Assembly (NCBI GenBank): GCA_900756495.1
Contig: CAAEKI010000066.1
Location: 1-10,478, forward strand
DNA: 10,478 nt
Origin: an uncultured Oscillospiraceae bacterium
GTDB taxonomy: Bacteria > Bacillota > Clostridia > Oscillospirales > Oscillospiraceae
Direction: 5' to 3'
Numbering within the stretch: the stretch's first letter is position 1; each line of letters begins with the position of its first letter. The notes below the pieces were generated by a model, which saw only the letters and a list, made by a program, of their open reading frames with translations, searched no databases and was not told where the DNA came from. Positions 1 through 5,724 of this stretch are shown one piece after another. The position numbers and the translations under genes were made by a program.

Positions 1-1
1 G

Positions 2-40
2 GACGAAGGGCGCCTACCTCTAAGGTAGGCGCCCTTCGTC
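2..40. terminator. Perfect 18-bp hairpin terminator, probably bidirectional, after ileS
   Basis: Arms 2-19 and 23-40 are perfectly complementary (18 pairs) around a 3-base loop. A T-run at 41-45 follows on the plus strand, so the best intrinsic terminator reads rightward, for a plus-strand transcript arriving from outside the window. The ileS stop codon (TAA, 44-46) lies directly next to the hairpin, so it is also placed to end ileS transcription. Whether a T-run follows on the minus-strand side cannot be seen, because it would lie left of base 1. Convergent genes sharing this hairpin is an inference. Confidence 0.85.
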
Positions 41-43
41 TTT

Positions 44-2827
44 TTATTTCATGCTTCTGATGACACTGGCACAGCGGGGACAGAGCCCGGCATGGTCGTG
101 GTCCTCTCCTACATGGGGGTCAAACTTCCAACAGCGGACGCACTTGGGAGCATCCAGCGCAGCCACATCCACCACAGGCTCTCCGGACTGCGTGTCATTG
201 CCGATTTCCGCTTCAGATACGATAAACAAATCGGCCAAAAAGCTGAGGTCCTCCTTTTTTACCGCCTGATAGCCCACGGGCAGGTGAAGGACGACTTTGG
301 CCTCCAGGCTCTTGCCGATGCGCTTTTCATTTCGGGCAGACTCAAGCGCCTTATTGACATGGTCCCGCAGAGTGATGAGGGTCTCCCAGCGCTCCGTTTC
401 TCCCTGAGGCAGGGCCAGAGCTCCGTCATAGTCAGGCATCTGGTTAAAGAGAACGCTCTCCCCGTCCGCCTGTCCGTCATGGGGCATAGCCTTCCAGATC
501 TCCTCGCTGGTAAAGGCCAGGATAGGCGCTACCAGGCGGGTCATGCCGTCCAGAATGAGATACAGGGCGGTCTGGGCCGACCTGCGGCCCTCCTCGCCGG
601 CGCAGTAGAGACGGTCTTTGATGATGTCGAAGTAGAAGTTGGACATGTCCACCACACAGAAGTTGTAGATGGAGCGGTAAACGCCGTGGAATTCATACTT
701 GTTATAGTAGTCCCGCACGGTCCGGGCCAGGTCGTTGAACCGGGAGAGCGCCCACCGGTCCAGATCGACAAGGCGGCTGTGGGGCACCCTGTCGGCATCC
801 GGGTCAAAGCCGGTCAGATTGCCCAGCATATACCGGGCGGTGTTGCGGATCTTCAGGTAGGCGTCGGAGAGCTGCTTCATGATCTCCTTGGAGATGCGCA
901 TGTCCTGCGTATAGTCCGCCGACGCCACCCAAAGGCGGAGCATGTCGGCGCCGTAGTCCTTGATGATCTCCTCGGGGGCGATGGCGTTGCCCAGAGATTT
1001 ATGCATGGCCTTGCCCTCGCCGTCCACTGTCCAGCCATGGGTGATGATCTGCTTGTAGGGCGCTGTCCCCTTGGCGGCGATGGAGGTCAGCATAGAGGAC
1101 TGGAACCAGCCCCGGTACTGGTCGCCGCCCTCCAGATACACGTCGGCGGGGAATTGCAGGTAATCCCGCTCATCCAGCACGGCGGCATGGGTGGATCCGG
1201 AGTCGAACCACACGTCCATGATATCGGACTCCTTGGTAAAGTGGGTGTGGCCGCAAACGGGACAGGTAAAGCCCTCGGGCACCAGCTCGTCGGCGGTTTT
1301 GTCAAACCAGATGTTGGAGCCGTGATCCCGAAAGAGGTCGGAGATCCGCGCAATGGTCTCGGGGGTGACAAGGTCCTTGCCGCACTTCTCACAGTAGAAG
1401 ATGGGAATGGGCACCCCCCACACCCGCTGGCGGCTGATGCACCAGTCATTGCGCTCGGTGATCATGCTGGTCATGCGCTCTTTGCCCCAATCCGGCTTCC
1501 ACTGGATGGAGTCGCAGGCCCGCACCGCCTCCTCCTTGATGGCGTCCACGGAACAGAACCACTGCTCGGTTGCCCGGTAGATGATGGGATGCTTGCACCG
1601 CCAGCAGTGGGGGTAGGAGTGGGTAATCTGCTCGCTGGCCAGAAGCATCCCAGCCTCCTTCAGATCTCTCGGGATAACCTCGTTGGCCTTGGCGTAAAAC
1701 TGACCGCTGTACTTCTCGTCGGTCATGACGCCCTTGGCATTGACGGGGACCGGCGTGCCGATGTGGGTTTTGCCTGCCGCGTCGTAGGCACGGCAGATGT
1801 TGAAGTCGTCGGCGCCGAAGCCGGGGGCGGTGTGGACGCAGCCCGTGCCTGCATCCAGGGTGACGTGGTCGCCGCACAGGATCACACTGTCCCGGTCAAA
1901 GAGGGGATGCCCGGCAGTCATCAGTTCAAATTCCCCGCCCTTGAGGGTGGCCAGTACCTTGCAGGCGGTATAGTCGATGTGGGCGGCTTTACAGACGTTC
2001 TCGGCCAAGTCCTTGGCCAAGATATACACCTCGCCGCCGGGGGCCTGGAGAAGCACGTAGTCGAAAGCGGCGTTGACACAGATGGCCATGTTGCCGGGGA
2101 TGGTCCAGGGGGTGGTGGTCCAGATGACAAAAAAGATTTTGTCCAGAGGGGCGTACGGAGTCAACTTGCCCTTGTCGTCCCGGACGGGGAACTTGACGAA
2201 CAGGGTGGTACAGGGGTCGTCGGCATACTCGATCTCGGCCTCTGCCAGGGCGGTCTGGTCATGGGGACACCAGTACACCGGCTTCATGCCTTTATAGATA
2301 TAGCCCTTCTCGGCCATTTTACCAAAGATCTCCACCTGCTTGGCCTCAAAGCCGGGCTTGAGGGTCAGATAAGGGTCCTCCCACTCCCCCAGTACGCCCA
2401 GACGCTTAAACTGGCTGCGCTGCTTGTCCACAAAGTCCAGGGCGTACTCCTTGCACTTCTCACGGAACTCGCTGGTGGTCAGCTCCTCCCGCTTAATTTT
2501 CTTGTTTTTTAGGATGGCGCTCTCAATGGGCAGGCCATGGGTGTCCCAGCCGGGGACATAGGGGGCGCACCAGCCCGTCATATTGCGGTGCTTGACAATA
2601 ATATCCTTGAGGATTTTGTTCAGGGCCGTACCGATGTGGATGTTGCCGTTGGCATAGGGGGGGCCGTCGTGCAGAATAAATTTGGGCTTGCCCTCATTTT
2701 TTTGGAGCAGTTTGTGGTAAAGGTCAGCCTGCTCCATCTCCTCAAGCATGCCGGGTTCACGCTTCGGCAGGCCGGCCCTCATGGGGAAGTCGGTCTGGGG
2801 TAAGTGAATGGTTTTGTTGTAATCCAT
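44..2827 (-). CDS. ileS: Isoleucyl-tRNA synthetase (IleRS)
   Basis: Cytoplasmic class I aminoacyl-tRNA synthetase that charges tRNA-Ile with isoleucine and edits misactivated valine. The protein has 927 residues, the usual length of the bacterial zinc-finger type. GPPYANG (55-61) is followed by the HIGH-type signature, here HIGT (64-67). The CP1 editing domain shows WTTTPWTIPGN (236-246) and HTAPGFGADD (332-341). CISRQRVWG (463-471) and the synthetic core DQYRGWF (569-575) follow. The KMSKS-type loop reads AMHKS (607-611). The anticodon-binding region and a C-terminal zinc knuckle (C896, C899, C916, C919) complete it; a second CxxC pair (C479/C482, C522/C525) lies inside the core. The start is supported by a full AGGAGG site shortly upstream. 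It follows the DUF6487 gene by 32 bases and shares its T-box leader. The second His of HIGH and the first Lys of KMSKS are replaced, which may be normal for this clade. Confidence 0.98.
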   Translation of the reverse strand: MDYNKTIHLPQTDFPMRAGLPKREPGMLEEMEQADLYHKLLQKNEGKPKFILHDGPPYANGNIHIGTALNKILKDIIVKHRNMTGWCAPYVPGWDTHGLPIESAILKNKKIKREELTTSEFREKCKEYALDFVDKQRSQFKRLGVLGEWEDPYLTLKPGFEAKQVEIFGKMAEKGYIYKGMKPVYWCPHDQTALAEAEIEYADDPCTTLFVKFPVRDDKGKLTPYAPLDKIFFVIWTTTPWTIPGNMAICVNAAFDYVLLQAPGGEVYILAKDLAENVCKAAHIDYTACKVLATLKGGEFELMTAGHPLFDRDSVILCGDHVTLDAGTGCVHTAPGFGADDFNICRAYDAAGKTHIGTPVPVNAKGVMTDEKYSGQFYAKANEVIPRDLKEAGMLLASEQITHSYPHCWRCKHPIIYRATEQWFCSVDAIKEEAVRACDSIQWKPDWGKERMTSMITERNDWCISRQRVWGVPIPIFYCEKCGKDLVTPETIARISDLFRDHGSNIWFDKTADELVPEGFTCPVCGHTHFTKESDIMDVWFDSGSTHAAVLDERDYLQFPADVYLEGGDQYRGWFQSSMLTSIAAKGTAPYKQIITHGWTVDGEGKAMHKSLGNAIAPEEIIKDYGADMLRLWVASADYTQDMRISKEIMKQLSDAYLKIRNTARYMLGNLTGFDPDADRVPHSRLVDLDRWALSRFNDLARTVRDYYNKYEFHGVYRSIYNFCVVDMSNFYFDIIKDRLYCAGEEGRRSAQTALYLILDGMTRLVAPILAFTSEEIWKAMPHDGQADGESVLFNQMPDYDGALALPQGETERWETLITLRDHVNKALESARNEKRIGKSLEAKVVLHLPVGYQAVKKEDLSFLADLFIVSEAEIGNDTQSGEPVVDVAALDAPKCVRCWKFDPHVGEDHDHAGLCPRCASVIRSMK

Positions 2828-2859
2828 GGGTGTCTCCTCCTGTTGTATAGAAAATAAAT

Positions 2860-3063
2860 TTAATATTCAATCAAAACCCGGCGGCAGGCCTCACAGATCC
2901 AGGCGAGAGGCTTTCCCCTCTCTTCTGTGGAGTAGTCCCGAAGAAAGACGTCAGACGATCCCGTGAAGAGCCGGCTGGGCAGGTTCTTTTTTGTGGTCCA
3001 GATCAGGGGAAAACCGTACAGCCAGCCCTGACACATTTCCTGACCGCAGCAGGGACATTTCAT
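2860..3063 (-). CDS. Small zinc-ribbon protein, DUF6487-like
   Basis: A 67-residue protein of unknown function. It begins MKCPCCGQEM and ends with ICEACRRVLIEY, giving two CxxC knuckles (C3/C6 and C57/C60) that should bind one zinc ion. The middle is short and aromatic-rich (W14, Y16, W22), with no signal peptide or membrane segment. From memory the layout fits the DUF6487 family of small Firmicutes proteins; no search was possible. The start at 3063 is chosen because AGAGGAG (3079-3073) sits 9 bases upstream and because the CPxCG opening is where such proteins begin. The same frame is open up to 3177, but that part lies over the T-box terminator and is not coding. The gene lies between the T-box terminator and ileS, 32 bases from the latter, so its expression should rise when tRNA-Ile is uncharged. 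A zinc-dependent or translation-stress role is only a guess. Confidence 0.8.
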   Translation of the reverse strand: MKCPCCGQEMCQGWLYGFPLIWTTKKNLPSRLFTGSSDVFLRDYSTEERGKPLAWICEACRRVLIEY

Positions 3064-3072
3064 GACGTTGTG

Positions 3073-3079
3073 CTCCTCT
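3073..3079 (-). promoter_or_regulatory. Ribosome binding site fixing the DUF6487-like start
   Basis: Minus-strand AGAGGAG lies 9 bases before the ATG at 3063 and directly downstream of the T-box terminator T-run. It decides against the longer in-frame start at 3177, which would place codons across the leader RNA. Confidence 0.75.
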
Positions 3080-3084
3080 CGTTC

Positions 3085-3125
3085 AAAAAATAGGCGCCCC
3101 TGTCTCCCGTAAGAGACAAAGGCGC
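3085..3125 (-). terminator. T-box attenuator terminator
   Basis: The arms at 3125-3113 and 3106-3094 form 13 pairs (two of them G-U) with a 6-base loop. Six T residues on the minus strand (3090-3085) follow after a short gap. The 5' arm reuses the bases needed for the antiterminator, as expected for T-box attenuation. The hairpin stands upstream of the DUF6487-like start, so that gene and ileS are both attenuated. Confidence 0.93.
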
Positions 3126-3384
3126 AAAACCTCTGCGGTACCACTCTCATTACCGCGGACATGCCGCGGCCCCTCAACGGCCGGTAACGGGGCCAACCGT
3201 CCCCGCCTACTGCCGGTTCAGCGGGGCGCTCCGAGGGGATATTCGCCCCCTCCCCTCTCCGCCTCTCACCAAAACGGCGGCTCTCTGGGCAGGATATGGG
3301 GGGTACTTGTCCTCGTCAACGCGGTGTTCCAGATGAAGTTCTCTGTCATAAAACAGATTTCGGAGACGCACACAGGGCGCGTCT
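3085..3384 (-). ncRNA. T-box leader (riboswitch), isoleucine-specific
   Basis: A tRNA-sensing leader of about 300 nt for the DUF6487-ileS unit. Reading the minus strand, the K-turn/GA element and GAGG (3314-3311) precede the S-turn AGTA (3307-3304). The distal Stem I element, AGAGAGCC through GGTGAGAGGCGG, spans 3286-3259. The specifier follows as GAAT-ATC-CCCTC, with ATC at 3240-3238, an isoleucine codon. CCTC then re-pairs with GAGG to close Stem I. The T-box AGAGTGGTACCGCAGAGG covers 3147-3130. Its bulge UGGU would pair with an ACCA acceptor end, matching the A discriminator of tRNA-Ile. The antiterminator pairs AGAG and GCAGAGG with CCUUUGU-CUCU (3122-3112), which overlaps the terminator arm, so the two folds exclude each other. 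Uncharged tRNA-Ile should favour read-through. The 5' end is inferred from the promoter. Confidence 0.95.
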
Positions 3385-3387
3385 CCG
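3361..3387 (-). other. 5'-terminal hairpin of the T-box transcript
   Basis: CGGAGACGC (3387-3379) and GCGTCTCCG (3369-3361) form a perfect 9-bp stem with a 9-base loop. It starts within a few bases of the predicted transcription start and lies before the recognisable Stem I. No T-run follows, so it is not a terminator. A 5'-end stabilising stem or an insulating helix for the leader is the simplest reading; depending on the exact start, only 6 or so pairs may be transcribed. Confidence 0.6.
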
Positions 3388-3390
3388 AGT

Positions 3391-3419
3391 ATCTTACATG
3401 CTAAATTCCGCTCTGTCAA
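3391..3419 (-). promoter_or_regulatory. Sigma-A-type promoter of the T-box/ileS unit
   Basis: Minus-strand TTGACA (3419-3414) is followed after exactly 17 bases by TAAGAT (3396-3391). The -35 matches consensus fully and the -10 differs at one position (TATAAT). An A-rich stretch lies just upstream (about 3435-3440 on this strand). A start near 3384 places the T-box elements at the expected distance. This promoter separates ileS regulation from the division cluster upstream. Confidence 0.88.
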
Positions 3420-3630
3420 GGGGAAACGTTCGATTTTTCGGCCACAGCGGCCTTCCAATCAGAGACTTTTCGATCCAGCCCGTCACGCGGGCCAGCAGGC
3501 AGACGGCCGGCGGAAGGGAGAAGGCCGGGCGCGGTGGACAGGAACGCCGGGAGCGGAGACGCGATCCCCCCACAGAGAAGGAAGGTGACTCCCGTGATGA
3601 GAATGCTCTGCGGCATTCAACCAAGCCGCC
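3420..3630. other. Spacer between divIVA and the ileS promoter, no convincing gene
   Basis: About 210 GC-rich bases separate the divIVA stop from the -35 box. A 66-codon minus-strand frame (3616-3416) has a hydrophobic N-terminus but no usable Shine-Dalgarno site, runs through the -35 box, and resembles no family I know. A 6-bp hairpin (3601-3606 with 3613-3618) sits just after divIVA but has no T-run, so no clear divIVA terminator is visible. Nothing else stands out. Confidence 0.6.
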
Positions 3631-4422
3631 CTACTTGATCTCGTAGTCCTTCCCGAATTGGAGATGGTCAAAGTCAATCCGGCGGGTGGGAGAGGTGTCG
3701 TCCAGATCCGCTTCGGGGGCGGGAGACTCCTCAATCGGGCGGCGCACCGGGCGTGAGCGGCGCTCTCCAGGCGCACCGGGCGTGAGATTCAGCTCCAACA
3801 GTTCGGCATAAAGTCCCCCGTCTTTTTCCTGGACAGGGACCTCGGCTTGGGCGGTAGCAGGGGCTGCATGCTCCTCTGTCTCCTCTGCCACAATACGGTC
3901 CATAGAGGCCGCGATCTCCTGTGCGGCGGTATCCACCGGATCTGGAGCTGACGGCGGCACGGTGGCTGCCGGAGAGAGCTGGGAAAGACCGTCCAGGTAA
4001 TGCAGCTCCTGACGGTGCAGGTCCCGAACCTTATCCACATAGGCGGCCGTCTCGGCCTTTGCGGCGGCCAGGCGCCCCTCCTCGTCCCGGATCTCCCGGG
4101 CCAGCTCCGCCATACGGGCCTTGGCGTCGGCCTCTGCGTTTTTCAGCAGGTCGTTTCTCTTGGCCTCGGCCTCAGCCACCATCTCGTCGGCCATCCGCTG
4201 GGCGGTGAGCAGGGCCTTGCGCATGGCTTCCTCTGTGGAACGGTATTCCTCCACCTTGTCTACCAGGACCTTCATTTTGGCCTTGAGCGTGGCGTTTTCC
4301 TTATAGAGCGTCGTGTAGTCCTCGGTCAGCAGGTCCAGGAACTCATCCACCATCGCCATATTGTATCCGCCGAAGGACGCTTTTGCAAAGGCATGCTCCG
4401 AGACTTCCTGAGGCGTCAGCAT
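3631..4422 (-). CDS. divIVA: DivIVA-family cell division/polarity protein
   Basis: A coiled-coil scaffold that recognises curved membrane at division sites and poles in Gram-positive cells and recruits division or wall-growth proteins. The protein has 263 residues from the chosen start. It opens MLTPQEVSEHAFAKASFGGY and continues MVDEFLDLL, the classic DivIVA N-terminal lipid-binding module. A long charged coiled coil runs over about 32-145, and an acidic, Pro/Ala-rich linker over about 150-245. The C-terminus ends RRIDFDHLQFGKDYEIK, a short tail that looks like a binding peptide. An in-frame ATG five codons upstream (4437) has only a weak site, while GGGGGA lies 5 bases before 4422 and family members begin MLTP. 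It follows sepF by 57 bases and probably shares its transcript. A 17-bp direct repeat lies in the codons for the tail region. The Gram-positive order usually has ylmG and ylmH before it; here they are missing. Confidence 0.93.
   Translation of the reverse strand: MLTPQEVSEHAFAKASFGGYNMAMVDEFLDLLTEDYTTLYKENATLKAKMKVLVDKVEEYRSTEEAMRKALLTAQRMADEMVAEAEAKRNDLLKNAEADAKARMAELAREIRDEEGRLAAAKAETAAYVDKVRDLHRQELHYLDGLSQLSPAATVPPSAPDPVDTAAQEIAASMDRIVAEETEEHAAPATAQAEVPVQEKDGGLYAELLELNLTPGAPGERRSRPVRRPIEESPAPEADLDDTSPTRRIDFDHLQFGKDYEIK
3741..3786. repeat. 17-bp direct repeat, 29-bp period, inside divIVA
   Basis: GGCGCACCGGGCGTGAG occurs at 3741-3757 and again, identical, at 3770-3786. The period of 29 is not a multiple of three, so the copies are read in different frames: one encodes part of LTPGAP and the other part of SRPVRRP. 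Loss or gain of one unit would shift the frame of the DivIVA tail. Confidence 0.9.
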
Positions 4423-4427
4423 AATTA

Positions 4428-4433
4428 TCCCCC
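4428..4433 (-). promoter_or_regulatory. Ribosome binding site fixing the divIVA start
   Basis: Minus-strand GGGGGA stands 5 bases before the ATG at 4422. It overlaps codons of the alternative upstream ATG at 4437, which itself has only a weak purine stretch before it. Confidence 0.6.
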
Positions 4434-4479
4434 GCATTTCTTCTATGTAATGTGCAGCTGGGAAGGGTACAGCCGGTTT

Positions 4480-4968
4480 TTAGAAGTAGAGGCCGTTATT
4501 CTCCAGTTCGTCAATGAGATCCCCTAAAATATCCACATTATAGGGGGTAATGATATAGGTGGAAATGGCGACCTTCTTGATTTTTCCCTCATTTGCGTAG
4601 GCCACGCCGGAGAGGAAATCCAGCAGGCGCCGGGCGATGTCCTTGTTGGTGGACTCCAGGTTGAGGACCACGGTGCGCTTTTCCCGCAGGTGGTCGGCAA
4701 TCTCGGAGGCGTTTTCAAAGCGCTCGGGCTTTACCAGCACCACCTGGAGCTGGGTGGTTGTGTGGATGTTGACTACCTTGTTGCTGCGCCGCTCATTCTC
4801 CACCGGGAAAATAGCTCCGGTGCTCTCACTCTTGGCTGTGCGGACACCGCGGTCAGTGCGATCCATGCGCTCGCTGCGGGAGACCGGCTCAAAGTCGTCA
4901 AACTCCTCATCCTCGTCTTCATCTTCGTAGGGACGGGCCAGGCGCTTGAGCTCGTCAATAAATCCCAT
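4480..4968 (-). CDS. sepF: Cell division protein SepF
   Basis: A cytoplasmic FtsZ partner that tethers Z-ring filaments to the membrane and organises the septum. The protein has 162 residues, near the usual 150. The N-terminus MGFIDELKRLARPYEDEDEDEE gives a short amphipathic membrane-binding helix followed by an acidic linker. The conserved core starts at about residue 66 (KVVNIHTTTQLQVVLVKP), continues with VVLNLESTNKDIARRLLDFLSG, and ends in ISTYIITPYNVDI before the C-terminal LGDLIDELENNGLYF. The frame is open upstream to 5082 but that part overlaps ylmE; the start at 4968 has AGGGGG 9 bases before it and gives the standard MGF opening. It begins 13 bases after the ylmE stop, which overlaps its ribosome binding site, so coupled translation is likely. 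This neighbour pair matches ylmE-ylmF of Bacillus. Confidence 0.96.
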   Translation of the reverse strand: MGFIDELKRLARPYEDEDEDEEFDDFEPVSRSERMDRTDRGVRTAKSESTGAIFPVENERRSNKVVNIHTTTQLQVVLVKPERFENASEIADHLREKRTVVLNLESTNKDIARRLLDFLSGVAYANEGKIKKVAISTYIITPYNVDILGDLIDELENNGLYF

Positions 4969-4977
4969 ATCAGGTAA

Positions 4978-4983
4978 CCCCCT
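4978..4983 (-). promoter_or_regulatory. Ribosome binding site of sepF, overlapping the ylmE stop codon
   Basis: Minus-strand AGGGGG lies 9 bases before the sepF ATG. Its first bases are the last two bases of the ylmE stop codon TAG (4984-4982), suggesting translational coupling of the two genes. Confidence 0.65.
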
Positions 4984-5704
4984 AAATCTTATCCTTTGTT
5001 GCCGCTTCCATGGGCGGACGGGGACCAAAGAGAGCCGTTCCAACCCGGACCAGGGTGGCGCCCTCCCGGACAGCGTCCTCATAATCGCCGCTCATCCCCA
5101 TAGACAGACAATCAATATCAGTTATATTATGGTCCATCTGCGTTCTTATGTCAACAAAAAGCTGGTGCATTCTCTGAAAAAACTTCCGATTGTCTCCCGG
5201 CGCTGCCGCAATGGGTGGTATGGCCATCAGGCCGCGGAGCCGAATATGTGGAGATTCAGCGGCTTTTCGCGCCAGCAGGGGCAGTTCATCAGGGCGAACA
5301 CCGCTCTTGCTCGCCTCCCCGCCGATGTTAACCTCCAGCAGGATGTCCTGAACCAGGCCCAATTTGCCGGCGCGGTCTTCTATGGCATCCAGCAGGCGTT
5401 CCGACCCCACCGATTCGATCATATCCACCCGGCCCACCACATACTTGACTTTATTGGTCTGAAGATGGCCGATAAAGTGCAGGGCTGACCCAGCGTAAGC
5501 GTTGTCGTCCAGATGGGCGGTCATCTCCTGGACCCGGTTTTCCCCACAGATTGTCACACCGGCGGCAATGGCCGCCCGGATGGTATCCGAGGTCTGTACC
5601 TTGGTGGCGGCCACCAGAGAGATCTCTGCCGGATCCCGCCCGGCTTCCCGGGCGGCGGCGGCAATATTGGCCTTTACTTGAGCGATATTTTCCTCCAGAG
5701 ACAT
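4982..5704 (-). CDS. ylmE: PLP-binding protein of the YggS/YlmE (PLPBP) family
   Basis: A cytoplasmic pyridoxal-5'-phosphate carrier involved in B6 and amino-acid homeostasis; family members show no clear enzyme activity. The protein has 240 residues, a normal length, in a single alanine-racemase-type barrel. The PLP-binding lysine is expected at K35 in SLVAATKVQ, where many relatives read KTKP or TKT. GENRVQEM (54-61), HFIGHLQTNKVK (76-87), and the phosphate-binding stretch LSMGMSGDYEDA through LVRVGTALFGPR near the C-terminus are all family signatures. The start at 5704 has a GGGGAGGGG site 7 bases upstream. It follows the HlyD-like gene by 20 bases and precedes sepF by 13, fitting one operon. 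Why this family so often sits next to sepF is not established. Confidence 0.96.
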   Translation of the reverse strand: MSLEENIAQVKANIAAAAREAGRDPAEISLVAATKVQTSDTIRAAIAAGVTICGENRVQEMTAHLDDNAYAGSALHFIGHLQTNKVKYVVGRVDMIESVGSERLLDAIEDRAGKLGLVQDILLEVNIGGEASKSGVRPDELPLLARKAAESPHIRLRGLMAIPPIAAAPGDNRKFFQRMHQLFVDIRTQMDHNITDIDCLSMGMSGDYEDAVREGATLVRVGTALFGPRPPMEAATKDKI

Positions 5705-5724
5705 AAGACAACCCCTCCCCTTCC

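Noticed and set aside
92..2512. Plus-strand open frame of 806 codons opposite ileS
   Set aside because: It mirrors the codon pattern of IleRS, resembles no family, and lacks a ribosome binding site.
2828..2880. AT-rich stretch with TTGATT/TATACA as a second ileS promoter
   Set aside because: Spacers are poor (19 or 15 bases), and a start there would fall within the ileS ribosome binding site.
3207..3458. 83-codon minus-strand frame over the T-box leader
   Set aside because: It starts upstream of the promoter and runs through structured leader RNA, so it is not expected to be translated.
3416..3616. Possible 66-residue secreted peptide upstream of the ileS promoter
   Set aside because: The N-terminus is hydrophobic, but there is no Shine-Dalgarno site, the frame crosses the -35 box, and the composition is that of GC-rich noncoding DNA. 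Kept only as a note on the spacer.
4969..5082. N-terminal extension of SepF overlapping ylmE
   Set aside because: The added residues overlap ylmE coding sequence and are foreign to the family; 4968 has a good ribosome binding site.
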